From CALSMU01 sp965230225 (GTDB lineage Bacteria; Bacteroidota; Bacteroidia; Flavobacteriales_D; Parvicellaceae), in contig CBDDKM010000010.1 in assembly GCA_965230225.1 (NCBI GenBank), forward strand, positions 806,001 through 870,000: a stretch of DNA of 64,000 nucleotides. The letters run 5' to 3'. Below are positions 43,093-51,766 of this stretch, one piece after another. Made by a program: the position numbers and the translations under genes. The notes beneath the pieces were generated by a model. That model was not told where the DNA came from and did no database searches. It saw only the letters and a list, made by a program, of their open reading frames with translations. How positions within the stretch are numbered: position 1 is the first letter of the stretch; every line of letters starts with the position of its first letter.

Positions 43093-45669
43093 TTAACCAC
43101 ATTTGGAATGTCCGCAACTTTTACATTTTAAACATCCTTCTTCGTAAATCAATCCATCCGGGTCGCTACATTCCGGACAAGTATGATCTGCAGCTTTTGT
43201 TCCATCCGGAATAAACTTCTTAAGGGCTCTTGCCACACCGTTTTTCCAGGTATTAATAGAATCGTCGTACAGATTAAGGTTATTAATCAAATCAACCACA
43301 TACGGTAGAGGCATACCATGACGCAATACTCCAGAGATTAGTTTAGCATAGTTCCAGAATTCCTTTTCGAATGATCTCGACAATCCTTCGATCGTAATTC
43401 TGTACCCATCTCTATCCATGTATTGGAAGTCGTATTGATTTTCTCCGTCTTCGGTTTTATTCTTAATGATCCAACCCTTAGAGCAAGTTGCTGGTAAATG
43501 GAAAGAATCCTCAGCTCTACCAGTAAAGATTTCATAAGGACGATCGTTTAATACTCCAATTACTGCAATCCATTTTTCATTATTGTTTTGGAATCGAATA
43601 ATCTCAGCCTCAAGTTTCTTAGGTCTGGTTGGAGCTTTAGTCTCTACAATTTCATTCACTTCTTCTTTCTTCTCGTCGGTAGATACCAATACCCCACTTC
43701 TGGAACCATCTCTGTATACTGTAATTCCTTTAAGTCCATGTTTCCACGACTGAAGGTAAATTTCACCTACTTCCTCAACCTTAACATCGTTTGGCAGGTT
43801 AATGGTAGAACTAATAGAGTGAGTAGTATATTTTTGAACCACACTTTGAATTTTCACTCTCTGCAACCAATCGATCTCTGGCGCTGTAGAACCTACATAA
43901 GGACTTTTCTTTTCGTCGGTCTCTCCTGTTACGTTCATCCACTCTTTTAATTTACCATGGTACACGGTAAACTCTTCCCACTTATCTCCTAATTCATCTA
44001 CAAAATCAACTTTTGCATTTTTATCGTCTGGGTTTACTTTTCTTCTTCTTTTATATGAAGTAAGGAATACCGGCTCAATTCCGCTTGAGGTTTGCGCCAG
44101 CATACTTAATGACCCAGTTGGTGCCACCGTACTGATGGAAATGTTTCTTCTTCCATTTTCCATCATTCTCTTATAAACAGATGGGAACTCTTTTGCCATC
44201 ATGTCTACAAATTCCGACTCCTTTTCGATTTTTGTATCGAACCCTTCGAAACTACCACGAGCAATAGACATATCAATGGAGCTATCAAACTCTCCTTTGG
44301 TTTTTTCCTTCATGATCTTATCGATCTCGGCAATGGCCTCATCCGAATCGAAAGCATATCCCATGGCTGCCATGGTATCTCCAAGAGCAGTAAATCCTAA
44401 ACCTGTTCTTCTTCCTTTTCTTCCTGTATCGGCCAATAGTTCCCAGGTTTCACGCTCAACACGTTTCACATCATCCGGCTCTTTATCAGAATCTACTTTA
44501 TCCAAAATTCTTCCAATAGCCTCTAACTCAAGATCCACCAAATCATCCATCAAACGCTGTGTTTCGTAAGCTACTTCGTACAGCTTTTTATAATTGAATT
44601 TAGCTTTTGGTGTAAATGGATTCTCCACAAAACTATACAGGTTAATAGCGATCAATCTACAGCTATCTCCACCTTGCATTGCAATTTCGGAACATGGGTT
44701 AGTACTTACATTCTTAAATCCTGGATATACTGACGAGGTTGAATAATAATGCTGACGATCCCAGAAGATCAATCCCGGCTCTGCCGAATTATGCGCACAC
44801 TGAATAATGGTCTCCCATAGATCCTTGGCATTAATGGTTTTAGTATGCATTGGCTTGTCAGAGTCAATTGGCCAACGGTGAGTATACTCTCCATTTGTTT
44901 CTACCGCTTTCATGAATTCATCAGAAAGACGAATTGAAACATTTGCTCCGGTAATCTTTGTTAAGTCTTGCTTAATGGTAATGAAATCCTCCACATCCGG
45001 GTGAGCGATATCCATGGTTAACATCAAAGCCCCTCTTCTTCCATTTTGCGCCACCTCTCTTGTAGTGTTTGAAAAACGCTCCATAAAAGATACTGCCCCT
45101 GTGGTGGTTCCTGCTGCATTAGATACAGCTGCTCCTGCCGGTCTAAGCCCAGACAAATCTATTCCAACTCCACATCTTCTTTTAAACAATTGCGCCAACT
45201 GCTGATCTGCCTTAAATACACCTCCGTAAGAATCTTCAATCTCCGGCATTACCACACAATTAGAAAGCGAAGCCAACCTAAACGGATTCCCCAACCCACT
45301 CATCACACTTCCCTGTGGTATTACATATTTAAAATCTCTAAACAGATTGTAAATCGATTTCTCATTCAACAGCTTTCTCTTCTGACCATATTTAGACAAC
45401 CTCACAGCACTCCCATTTAAGTGCACCTTTTCATAATAGTCTTTCTCTATTCTTGCAAATTCCTTCGCCATCCTCTTATGCATGTCGTCTGGCGTAAGCT
45501 CTACAAATTCTCCTTTTTTATTCTTTAAAGCATACTTATTCATCCAGGTAGTAGCTGCTAGCTCATCTCCCTTAAAGTATGCCAGGCAACGCGTAAACAC
45601 ATCTTCGTACGCATAAGTTGCCATGTTCTCTGTCTCGATTGTTGGCATTTCTTTTGTGATTGTTGTCAT
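43093..45669 (-). CDS. nrdJ: Class II (adenosylcobalamin-dependent) ribonucleotide reductase
   Basis: 858 residues from the ATG at 45669 (MTTITKEMPTIETEN); the frame is open for another 67 codons upstream, but that leader covers a terminator-like hairpin and has no conserved look. Class II signatures: SNCVVMPEIEDSYGGVFK, GVGIDLSGLRPAGAAVSNAAG, NPCSEIAMQGGDSCRLIAIN (NxCxE active site) and ISTVAPTGSLSMLA. The C-terminal part has a TSCPD-type region and a zinc-ribbon tail CPECSDPDG...CLKCKSCGHSKCG. It makes deoxynucleotides with or without oxygen, which suits a facultative denitrifier. A Crp/Fnr-type box lies about 250 bp upstream and an attenuator-like hairpin immediately upstream. Confidence 0.94.
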   Translation of the reverse strand: MTTITKEMPTIETENMATYAYEDVFTRCLAYFKGDELAATTWMNKYALKNKKGEFVELTPDDMHKRMAKEFARIEKDYYEKVHLNGSAVRLSKYGQKRKLLNEKSIYNLFRDFKYVIPQGSVMSGLGNPFRLASLSNCVVMPEIEDSYGGVFKADQQLAQLFKRRCGVGIDLSGLRPAGAAVSNAAGTTTGAVSFMERFSNTTREVAQNGRRGALMLTMDIAHPDVEDFITIKQDLTKITGANVSIRLSDEFMKAVETNGEYTHRWPIDSDKPMHTKTINAKDLWETIIQCAHNSAEPGLIFWDRQHYYSTSSVYPGFKNVSTNPCSEIAMQGGDSCRLIAINLYSFVENPFTPKAKFNYKKLYEVAYETQRLMDDLVDLELEAIGRILDKVDSDKEPDDVKRVERETWELLADTGRKGRRTGLGFTALGDTMAAMGYAFDSDEAIAEIDKIMKEKTKGEFDSSIDMSIARGSFEGFDTKIEKESEFVDMMAKEFPSVYKRMMENGRRNISISTVAPTGSLSMLAQTSSGIEPVFLTSYKRRRKVNPDDKNAKVDFVDELGDKWEEFTVYHGKLKEWMNVTGETDEKKSPYVGSTAPEIDWLQRVKIQSVVQKYTTHSISSTINLPNDVKVEEVGEIYLQSWKHGLKGITVYRDGSRSGVLVSTDEKKEEVNEIVETKAPTRPKKLEAEIIRFQNNNEKWIAVIGVLNDRPYEIFTGRAEDSFHLPATCSKGWIIKNKTEDGENQYDFQYMDRDGYRITIEGLSRSFEKEFWNYAKLISGVLRHGMPLPYVVDLINNLNLYDDSINTWKNGVARALKKFIPDGTKAADHTCPECSDPDGLIYEEGCLKCKSCGHSKCG

Positions 45670-45690
45670 GTTGGCTTGTTTGTTTATTGG

Positions 45691-45736
45691 ATAAAAAACC
45701 CGCCAGCATTTTATACGGATAAAATCCTGAAGGGTT
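45691..45736 (-). terminator. Terminator-like hairpin in the nrdJ leader (candidate attenuator)
   Basis: On the minus strand: AACCC pairs with GGGTT, then CAG with CTG, then ATTTTAT with ATAAAAT around a CCGT loop (one T·C, one T·G and one G·G mismatch), directly followed by T6. It ends 22 bp before the nrdJ ATG, inside the leader. AAGGG at 45776-45780 could pair with the CCCTT of its 5' arm and act as an anti-terminator. No cobalamin-riboswitch B12 box is visible to me. Confidence 0.65.
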
Positions 45737-45918
45737 AAAAAATCAAAAAAATTTATTAGTAAAACGGACGAGTAGCCCTTTCGTTTTCTCCTTACAAGTT
45801 TAGGACGAATTATTGAACAAAAGGAATTTATTTGAAAGCTTTTTACACCGTTATTAAACAAGTTGTTCACGTTTCACAATGGACTGTGGAATAGTAAAAA
45901 ACAACTTTGACACAAATG

Positions 45919-45930
45919 TGATTTAGCTCA
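45919..45930 (-). promoter_or_regulatory. Possible Crp/Fnr box upstream of nrdJ
   Basis: TGA-TTTAGC-TCA in the 376-bp gap between moaA and nrdJ; the flanks (TG and TA) give a partial TGTGA half. Only the 3-bp arms match, so it is a weak member of the group of operators seen elsewhere in the window. The gap holds no other gene. Confidence 0.4.
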
Positions 45931-45951
45931 TATTTGCGCATGAAAATTTAA

Positions 45952-45967
45952 CTATTTTATAAAATAG
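45952..45967. repeat. 16-bp perfect palindrome
   Basis: CTATTTTATAAAATAG, fully self-complementary, between nrdJ and moaA, 22 bp from the TGA-N6-TCA site. It could be an operator or a weak AT hairpin; no T-run follows. Confidence 0.6.
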
Positions 45968-46045
45968 ATTTGGATGAATCCACCCTCGCAAAGAAGGATC
46001 ATTTAAATGTCAAACGATGGATTTTTGAAAGGTGGAATTTACCAA

Positions 46046-47047
46046 TTACCCACCGATAGATACCATGCTTCGGTTTTTCAAGGCTTCTGCCTCGGGAGAA
46101 TTAAAAGAGTCTATTCCAGCGCGTTTTGATTTCTTGTGCCAAATGGAATCCAAAATATGAGGCACAATATCTTCCCCACTTCTCAACACCTGCAATAAAC
46201 TAGTTTCGTCGTTAGAGAACAGGCAATTTTTGATTTTACCATCTGCCGTTAAACGAATTCTGTTGCAAGTATCGCAGAATGGATTAGTAACTGAACTAAT
46301 TACCCCAAAAGTTCCTTTTGCTCCTACCATTCGATAATTTCTAGTGGTATCGTTTGGTTGATCTGCAATTCGAACAATTTTATCCTCGTCCAGTTCCCTT
46401 CTGGCAATGTCCATTATTTCTTTATAGGACACTTTTTTATCCCAGTTCCATTTGTTACCATCAAAAGGCATGAACTCAATAAATCTTACATGCACATTTT
46501 GACGAGTGGTCCATTTAATGAAGTCCGGAATTTCGTTCTCGTTAAGGTTTCGCATAATTACCACATTTACCTTAACATGAAAATCGTTATCGATTAGAAG
46601 CTGGATATTGTTCATGATTCGATCGAAGTAGCTTCTTCTGGAAATCATATTAAATTTCCCTTCTTCTAAAGAATCTAAACTAACATTAACTGACTTAATA
46701 CCAGCTTCTTTAAATACATCAATAAATTTATCTACCAATACAGCGTTAGTGGTAATAGCCAACTCCACGGGTAGTTTCCCTAACTCTCTAATAAGGTTAG
46801 GAGCATCTTTTTTAATGAGTGGCTCCCCCCCGGTTAATCGTATTTTCTTAACTCCTAAGCCAACAAATGTTTTAGCTATGGAGATCACTTCTTCGCTGGT
46901 CATGAATTGAGATTTCTCTCTCAGTTGTATTCCCTCTTCTGGCATACAATAAAAACACCTCAGATTACATCTTTCGGTAAGAGATATTCTGAGGTAATCG
47001 TGCTTACGACCAAACTGATCAACGATATGTTCCGGGTAATTACTCAT
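46046..47047 (-). CDS. moaA: GTP 3',8-cyclase (molybdenum cofactor biosynthesis)
   Basis: 333 residues, normal MoaA length. This radical SAM enzyme carries out the first step of molybdopterin synthesis. The N-terminal [4Fe-4S] motif is CNLRCFYC, the SAM-binding GGEP is in IRLTGGEPLI, and the second cluster is bound by CDTCNRIRL ... CLFS. It ends in the GG dipeptide characteristic of MoaA. The start shares one base with the stop of the hemerythrin-like gene (TAATG), so both are one transcript. It supplies Moco to NarG. Confidence 0.96.
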   Translation of the reverse strand: MSNYPEHIVDQFGRKHDYLRISLTERCNLRCFYCMPEEGIQLREKSQFMTSEEVISIAKTFVGLGVKKIRLTGGEPLIKKDAPNLIRELGKLPVELAITTNAVLVDKFIDVFKEAGIKSVNVSLDSLEEGKFNMISRRSYFDRIMNNIQLLIDNDFHVKVNVVIMRNLNENEIPDFIKWTTRQNVHVRFIEFMPFDGNKWNWDKKVSYKEIMDIARRELDEDKIVRIADQPNDTTRNYRMVGAKGTFGVISSVTNPFCDTCNRIRLTADGKIKNCLFSNDETSLLQVLRSGEDIVPHILDSIWHKKSKRAGIDSFNSPEAEALKNRSMVSIGG

Positions 47048-47751
47048 TAAATATTGTTCAATTCATCCTCAGTTAGCAATTGTTGTGCTAACGGGAATAA
47101 AGTATTATCTTCTCTATAAATGTGCAACCTTAACATTTCCACCAACTCTTTTCCATTGTTATAAGCCACATCGCACGTAATGGCTCTGGAAGCAGGATCC
47201 TGCAACCTGGCAGCTAATCCTAAAAAGTTAAAAGAAAGCGTTGCTAACTGAATAAACTTAACGTGATCATCCTCCATTAAATCTACTGGTGTGTGAGGGT
47301 TTGCCCCATCACTGTGTTCTCCTGTCTCCAACATTTTTTGATGTAGAATCGGAAATAGCCCTCCCTCTTCTTTTCTGTTGTGAGGCAACACGTGCTCATC
47401 GAAATGAACAAAGAACTCATTAAAAGCAGCATTCACTTCTCTCGACAAGAAAAATCCTGACTCTTTAAACTCGTTCAATGCTTTTTCGAAAACATCGCAC
47501 TTTTCAATTGCTTCTTTGTGCTCATCAGACAGCTCCTGAAGCTTTTTATGTAAATCTTTGTATTCTATTCCTACTGCTCTATTTGGGTCGTATGCATCCG
47601 GAGGAGACATTGGAGACAATCCTTCATCATCAACTTCTTTAGTTGCATTAACTATAATAGGGTCATCCTCTTTTAACTTCTTATTAAAGTCTTTTAATTC
47701 ACGATCTTCAGTGCCTACTCTTTTCCCTGTTTTTTTGTCAATTATCTTCAT
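47047..47751 (-). CDS. Hemerythrin (HHE) domain protein
   Basis: 234 residues. A four-helix iron-binding domain is indicated by HFDEHVLPHNRKEEGGLFPIL, LMEDDHVKFIQLA and LHIYREDNTLFPLAQQLL, giving the expected His/Glu/Asp pattern of a di-iron site. The first ~70 residues (KKTGKRVGTEDRELKDFNK) are a hydrophilic extension. HHE proteins bind O2 or NO, or repair iron-sulfur clusters damaged by NO. Co-transcribed with moaA behind a Crp/Fnr-type box, so a role in nitrosative stress during denitrification is likely but unproven. Confidence 0.85.
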   Translation of the reverse strand: MKIIDKKTGKRVGTEDRELKDFNKKLKEDDPIIVNATKEVDDEGLSPMSPPDAYDPNRAVGIEYKDLHKKLQELSDEHKEAIEKCDVFEKALNEFKESGFFLSREVNAAFNEFFVHFDEHVLPHNRKEEGGLFPILHQKMLETGEHSDGANPHTPVDLMEDDHVKFIQLATLSFNFLGLAARLQDPASRAITCDVAYNNGKELVEMLRLHIYREDNTLFPLAQQLLTEDELNNI

Positions 47752-47821
47752 TTCGATTTCAATATTAATGGTGAGCGTTATATTATGGCGTAAATATCGG
47801 TTGTTATAAAAGTTCTTTTTA

Positions 47822-47833
47822 TGATCGAAATCA
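47822..47833 (-). promoter_or_regulatory. Putative Crp/Fnr box upstream of hemerythrin-moaA
   Basis: TGA-TCGAAA-TCA (ATGA on one outer arm). Its centre is 76 bp before the start codon, the same as for the palindrome before the Crp/Fnr gene at 55201. It lies between that operon and the upstream gene. Confidence 0.5.
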
Positions 47834-47847
47834 GTGTTTAATGAAAA

Positions 47848-48345
47848 TTACGTCAAATTTGATTCAGAAGTGAGTATTTGATGCTCTTCTTTTTTGATTA
47901 CGGAAGTTACTTTTTTACAGTTCTCCTCGTTCTTTTTGAAAAGTGCTATCATTTTTTGAGGTTGCCTTTGAATTTGTCTGATAATCACGAAAACGAAAAC
48001 TGCCACCACTATGGTTGTGGAAATCATGATCCAGTCCTCGACATCAGCAAAGAGCATATACACCAGTAGGATTCCAGGAAACACAATAGTAAGACCTAAA
48101 GCCCCAATCCATCTGGAGGTACTTTTAAATAGATCTGCGGTAGAAAGTAAATCTTTCGCTTTTTCGGAAAGCTTTTTATTTTTTTTGAATTTGATATACT
48201 CCACCAACTCCAGATGTAGAGCACTATAGTATTTTTTAAATGCTTTTACATCGCTTCCGGCAAAGTTTGAAGCCATCAGTTTAGCATTGTAATCAGAATA
48301 TTGATTTAAATCTTCAACTAGGGATTTAATTCTTTCGTTTTCCAT
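47848..48345 (-). CDS. Small two-helix membrane protein
   Basis: 165 residues. Residues ~1-70 are helical and charged (KLMASNFAGSDVKAFKKYYS), then two membrane helices (about 76-95 and 101-118), then a basic helical tail (RQIQRQPQKMIALFKKNEEN). No family recognised. It lies between the porin and hemerythrin genes on the same strand. Confidence 0.65.
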   Translation of the reverse strand: MENERIKSLVEDLNQYSDYNAKLMASNFAGSDVKAFKKYYSALHLELVEYIKFKKNKKLSEKAKDLLSTADLFKSTSRWIGALGLTIVFPGILLVYMLFADVEDWIMISTTIVVAVFVFVIIRQIQRQPQKMIALFKKNEENCKKVTSVIKKEEHQILTSESNLT

Positions 48346-48379
48346 GGTGAGTTAATTCTGGATAATAAAGATAAAAATA

Positions 48380-48411
48380 AAAGAGGAAGCCCAAACATAG
48401 ACCTCCTCTTT
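48380..48411 (-). terminator. Probable terminator after the porin gene
   Basis: Read on the minus strand: AAAGAGGA and TCCTCTTT form an 8-bp stem with a 16-base loop, followed by TATTTTTATCTTT. Placed 33 bp after the porin stop. Confidence 0.65.
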
Positions 48412-48443
48412 CTGTTCAAAGTATAAACTATTAATTTAACCAA

Positions 48444-49805
48444 TTAGTCTTTTTTAAGGAAGGTAGGCTTAATGATTACCATAGCATATCCCCAAGAGTT
48501 AAACTCATCGTTGTAAGGAGTTCCTAATGTAGGACTAACTACACCTTTCATGTATGCTAAAGTTTCAGAAGCCAACATCACAGAGTATCCGGCTTTCACC
48601 ATTACTCCTTCAGAAAGTTGGAATCCACAGTAAGTATCAATCTCAGTACCTAATGCTTTATCCATTTCTTTGTATTCCGGTGTTGCGTTACCAGCTGCAA
48701 TATCATCAGCATAAGCATATACATCCCAGATTGGTGCTGCTGCAGAGAACAAGTGAAGATCAGCTCCGAAAGAAGTTTTTGCTTTCTTGTACTTCAATTT
48801 CACATAGATATCTTGCAGACCAACACTTCCACCCCAGTTTCCTACGTAGAAGTAATCCATAACCCCGTTGAATTTGTGGTTAGTACCATAGAATGGGTTA
48901 AATGCATGTTGTACATCGTTGTAAGCTTGAGTAGTATCAGTTTGGCTATTACCAGACTGTAACTCAAATCCAGCTACTGCAGTAAAGTTATCCGTTAACT
49001 TATAAGATAAATCCAACCCTACTAAGTAAGCACTTAGGTCTTTTGCAGGATAAGTATTTACAGCTCCCATTTGGTAGTACCCGTTAAATGTAACACCTAA
49101 CTTGTCTTTTTTGAAAGTAGTGTGTGTACCAATAGTTTGGGTATAATTATCGTGGTAAGCAGCATTACCAGAAGTATCTGTATAATTTACTTGTTGACCA
49201 TTGTTTAAGAACAAGAAGCTAGACTTTAAGTTTTCGTTCCAATCTTTGTGTAACCATGCATACTGGAATGCTTTGTAACTCTTAGGAACTGAATAACTAG
49301 TTCCAACCAGTCCAGCTCCGTTTTGGTTGTACGCAAAACCAACGTCAAGATTCATTCCGTCTGTTTTATATCTGAATAAAGCAGCATCATGACTTCTAGC
49401 TTGCTGCGCCCATCCAACTGCTCCAAAGATACGTTGATCATCGTAGCTGATTTCCTGACGTCCAAACTTGAACGACCAGGCATCATTTAAGTAAGCTTCA
49501 CCCCATGCTTCGTGTACCGATGAAAATGCATCCGATACATTTAACTGTGAGTTGGCTCCCCAAACTCTAATATCTTGTAAAACCAACTTCACTTGATACC
49601 CTTCTGTTTTATATCCTACATTGAAACGAGTTCTTTGATCCGTAAAAATCGCATGCTTTTGAGCAGAATCAGCAACAGATTTAAATCCGTGTCTGAACTC
49701 TGTTCTAGGTCTGAACTCACCAGACAAGGTAAGCTGACCGAACGAAGTAGCTGATATTGCTACAAGCGCTCCACCTAGTAATAATTTCTTAGTTGTATTT
49801 TTCAT
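48444..49805 (-). CDS. Alginate-export-type outer-membrane porin
   Basis: 453 residues. Signal peptide 1-23 (ATSFGQ) and a beta-barrel of the alginate-export (AlgE-like) family: LTLSGEFRPRTEFRHG, QVKLVLQDIRVWG, HEAWGEAYLNDAWSFKFGRQEISYDDQRIFGAVGWAQ-type strands, ending in an aromatic strand YAMVIIKPTFLKKD. These form channels for small solutes. Downstream of two NarK transporters on the same strand and behind its own ATGA-N6-TCAT box, it is a candidate nitrate/nitrite porin; that assignment is inference. Confidence 0.85.
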   Translation of the reverse strand: MKNTTKKLLLGGALVAISATSFGQLTLSGEFRPRTEFRHGFKSVADSAQKHAIFTDQRTRFNVGYKTEGYQVKLVLQDIRVWGANSQLNVSDAFSSVHEAWGEAYLNDAWSFKFGRQEISYDDQRIFGAVGWAQQARSHDAALFRYKTDGMNLDVGFAYNQNGAGLVGTSYSVPKSYKAFQYAWLHKDWNENLKSSFLFLNNGQQVNYTDTSGNAAYHDNYTQTIGTHTTFKKDKLGVTFNGYYQMGAVNTYPAKDLSAYLVGLDLSYKLTDNFTAVAGFELQSGNSQTDTTQAYNDVQHAFNPFYGTNHKFNGVMDYFYVGNWGGSVGLQDIYVKLKYKKAKTSFGADLHLFSAAAPIWDVYAYADDIAAGNATPEYKEMDKALGTEIDTYCGFQLSEGVMVKAGYSVMLASETLAYMKGVVSPTLGTPYNDEFNSWGYAMVIIKPTFLKKD

Positions 49806-49898
49806 AACTCTTAAATTTATGTGTCAAAAATATTTGAGATTATCTATGTTCTTGATGAAGGCTGTCAGGGTTGAATGTTTTAAATAGAAGAAGCTTTT

Positions 49899-49912
49899 AT
49901 GAGCCAGATCAT
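49899..49912 (-). promoter_or_regulatory. Crp/Fnr-like operator upstream of the porin
   Basis: ATGA-GCCAGA-TCAT on the plus strand (CATGA-N6-TCATA on the transcribed strand). It lies about 94 bp before the porin start codon and after the narK terminator. Confidence 0.62.
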
Positions 49913-49950
49913 GTTATAACATTTAAATTTTCAACCTTCAAAATTGGTCT

Positions 49951-49978
49951 AAAAAAAGCCTGACTTTAGCGCCAGGCT
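49951..49978 (-). terminator. Terminator after the narK pair
   Basis: Minus strand: AGCCTG / CAGGCT stem around GCGCTAAAGT, followed by T7. It lies 19 bp past the narK stop and separates it from the porin gene. Confidence 0.85.
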
Positions 49979-49996
49979 CTTTTAGAAATTAATTAA

Positions 49997-51691
49997 TTAT
50001 GGATTCTTGAAATCCGCTTTTGGCCCTAAGTAATACCACCAGTTAAGGACAGCACACAAGGCATAGAATGCAGCAAATCCGTACATCGCCATTTCAGGAG
50101 TTCCAGATTTCATGTTTTCTCCAATGATTTTCGGAATTAAGAAAGCTCCATAAGCAGCAACTGCTGAAGTCCATCCCAATACCGGTCCTCTTTGCTCTTC
50201 GTTAAATACCATAGAGATAGTTCTAAACGTAGACCCATTTCCAATTCCGGTTGCAGCAAATAATACTACCAATAGAATAAAGAATGGCATGAAGTAATCT
50301 TGAGGTGTTCCTGACTGATATGCTTGGTGTGCATAGTACCCTACTCCAATAGAACATATTACCATAATAATAGATACGATTTGAGTAACGATTGCTCCAC
50401 CAGTTTTATCAGAAATCCATCCTCCAACTGGGCGAATCAATGCTCCAATAAATGCACCTACCCAAACAAACATAAATGTTGCTGGTCCATCAGGATTTTT
50501 AATGTGAATCCACTCCGGGTTAGTTTTTAATGCAGCCAATGCTTCTTCCACCAACTTAGGATCAGAGAATACTCCTGCTCCACTATTGATCATCTCTAAT
50601 AGCTCAGGCGTATTTTCGAGGTGCATTACACCGAAAATAAATTTAATAGAAAGACCTACCGCAGCTGCGAATCCGATGAAAGATCCGAAAGTCATGGTAT
50701 AGATAATGGTCATTACCCATGTATGCTTATTGTCGAAAATTTTGTACTGACGATTAAGGTTTTCTTTAATCTCTCCAGGAGAAAGTAATTTCATTGCGTA
50801 AACAACAAATACAATTACCCCAGGTACTGCAATCCACTTAACCCACGTTACTTTTGGAAATGCAAACACAATAAAATATAACCCGATTCCAGCTCCAATA
50901 AATGCAAGAATCAATAACCAGGATATACGTCCGAAAGAAGCAATTGGCCCTTTAATGTTTGGCGAACAAGCTTCTGTACGAATGTTATTCATTTTAAACC
51001 ATCCAAGGAACGCCAATGGAATTAACCACAACATCCAAACCCATCCGGCATTTGCCAACCAGGTTTCTGATCCTTCAGGAATTCTTTTAAAGATGGTTCC
51101 AGAAGTACTTGATAAGATCATTGCATCTCCACTTAAAGAACCTAACATTGGGAAGGTCATTACCAATGGAATTAAAATCTGCATGGTAGTTACCCCAAAG
51201 TTTCCTAGCCCTGCATTCATTCCTAGTGCATATCCCTGATTCTTTTTAGGGAAGAAGAAACTAATGTTACTCATGGAAGAGGCGAAGTTACCACCACCAA
51301 ATCCAGAAAGGAAAGCTAATAATTGGAATACCCACAACTCAGTGTCTGGGTTCTGTAGTGCTATACCTGCTCCAAATGCTGGTATCATCAATAAGGCAGT
51401 GGTGAAAAAGATTGTATTTCTACCTCCGGCCAAACGGATAAAGAACGAACTCGGAATACGAAGTGTCGCCCCAGTTAAACCTGCAATTGCAGTAAGTGTA
51501 AATAATTCGGCTTGCTCAAAAGGGAAGCCTAAGTTTTTCATCTGTACGGTAATAATACCCCACATAAGCCAAACAGCGAACCCTACCAAGAGACTCGGAA
51601 TTGAGATCCAGAGGTTTCGATTGGCTATTTTTTTACCTGTTGATTCCCAAAACTGTTCGTCCTCAACATTCCATTCGTGTAAATCTGCCAT
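49997..51691 (-). CDS. narK: NarK-type nitrate/nitrite transporter (second of pair)
   Basis: 564 residues with 12 membrane segments, longer than the usual 430-470. NarK signatures: AGLTGATLRIPSSFFIRLAG in helix 2 with the substrate-binding Arg, and NAGLGNFGVTTMQ, the Gly-Asn motif. The extra length is in the loops around residues 230-260 and 330-410 (GAGVFSDPKLVEEALAAL). Nitrate import and/or nitrite export is expected. It follows the other transporter after 75 bp without an obvious terminator, so the two form one transcript. Confidence 0.93.
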   Translation of the reverse strand: MADLHEWNVEDEQFWESTGKKIANRNLWISIPSLLVGFAVWLMWGIITVQMKNLGFPFEQAELFTLTAIAGLTGATLRIPSSFFIRLAGGRNTIFFTTALLMIPAFGAGIALQNPDTELWVFQLLAFLSGFGGGNFASSMSNISFFFPKKNQGYALGMNAGLGNFGVTTMQILIPLVMTFPMLGSLSGDAMILSSTSGTIFKRIPEGSETWLANAGWVWMLWLIPLAFLGWFKMNNIRTEACSPNIKGPIASFGRISWLLILAFIGAGIGLYFIVFAFPKVTWVKWIAVPGVIVFVVYAMKLLSPGEIKENLNRQYKIFDNKHTWVMTIIYTMTFGSFIGFAAAVGLSIKFIFGVMHLENTPELLEMINSGAGVFSDPKLVEEALAALKTNPEWIHIKNPDGPATFMFVWVGAFIGALIRPVGGWISDKTGGAIVTQIVSIIMVICSIGVGYYAHQAYQSGTPQDYFMPFFILLVVLFAATGIGNGSTFRTISMVFNEEQRGPVLGWTSAVAAYGAFLIPKIIGENMKSGTPEMAMYGFAAFYALCAVLNWWYYLGPKADFKNP

Positions 51692-51766
51692 TTTATTGTG
51701 TATTGGTTAAGTTTATTCTAAACAGCAGAGCCGATCTATTCGGCCCTGCATTTGATTAATTCTTTA

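Noticed and set aside
43588..45420. Plus-strand ORFs opposite nrdJ
   Set aside because: Antisense shadows of a well-supported enzyme gene.
45670..45870. 67-codon in-frame extension at the N-terminus of nrdJ
   Set aside because: It lies over a terminator-like hairpin and AT-rich leader, has no conserved look, and the internal ATG at 45669 gives the expected reductase start.
45670..45900. Cobalamin riboswitch before nrdJ
   Set aside because: I looked for a B12-box-like AGYCMGGAGACC or GCCACTG on the minus strand and saw none; only a terminator-like hairpin is supported.
48380..48411. Crp/Fnr operator near the porin stop
   Set aside because: The inverted repeat is an 8-bp stem followed by T-rich sequence after the stop codon, so it reads as a terminator.
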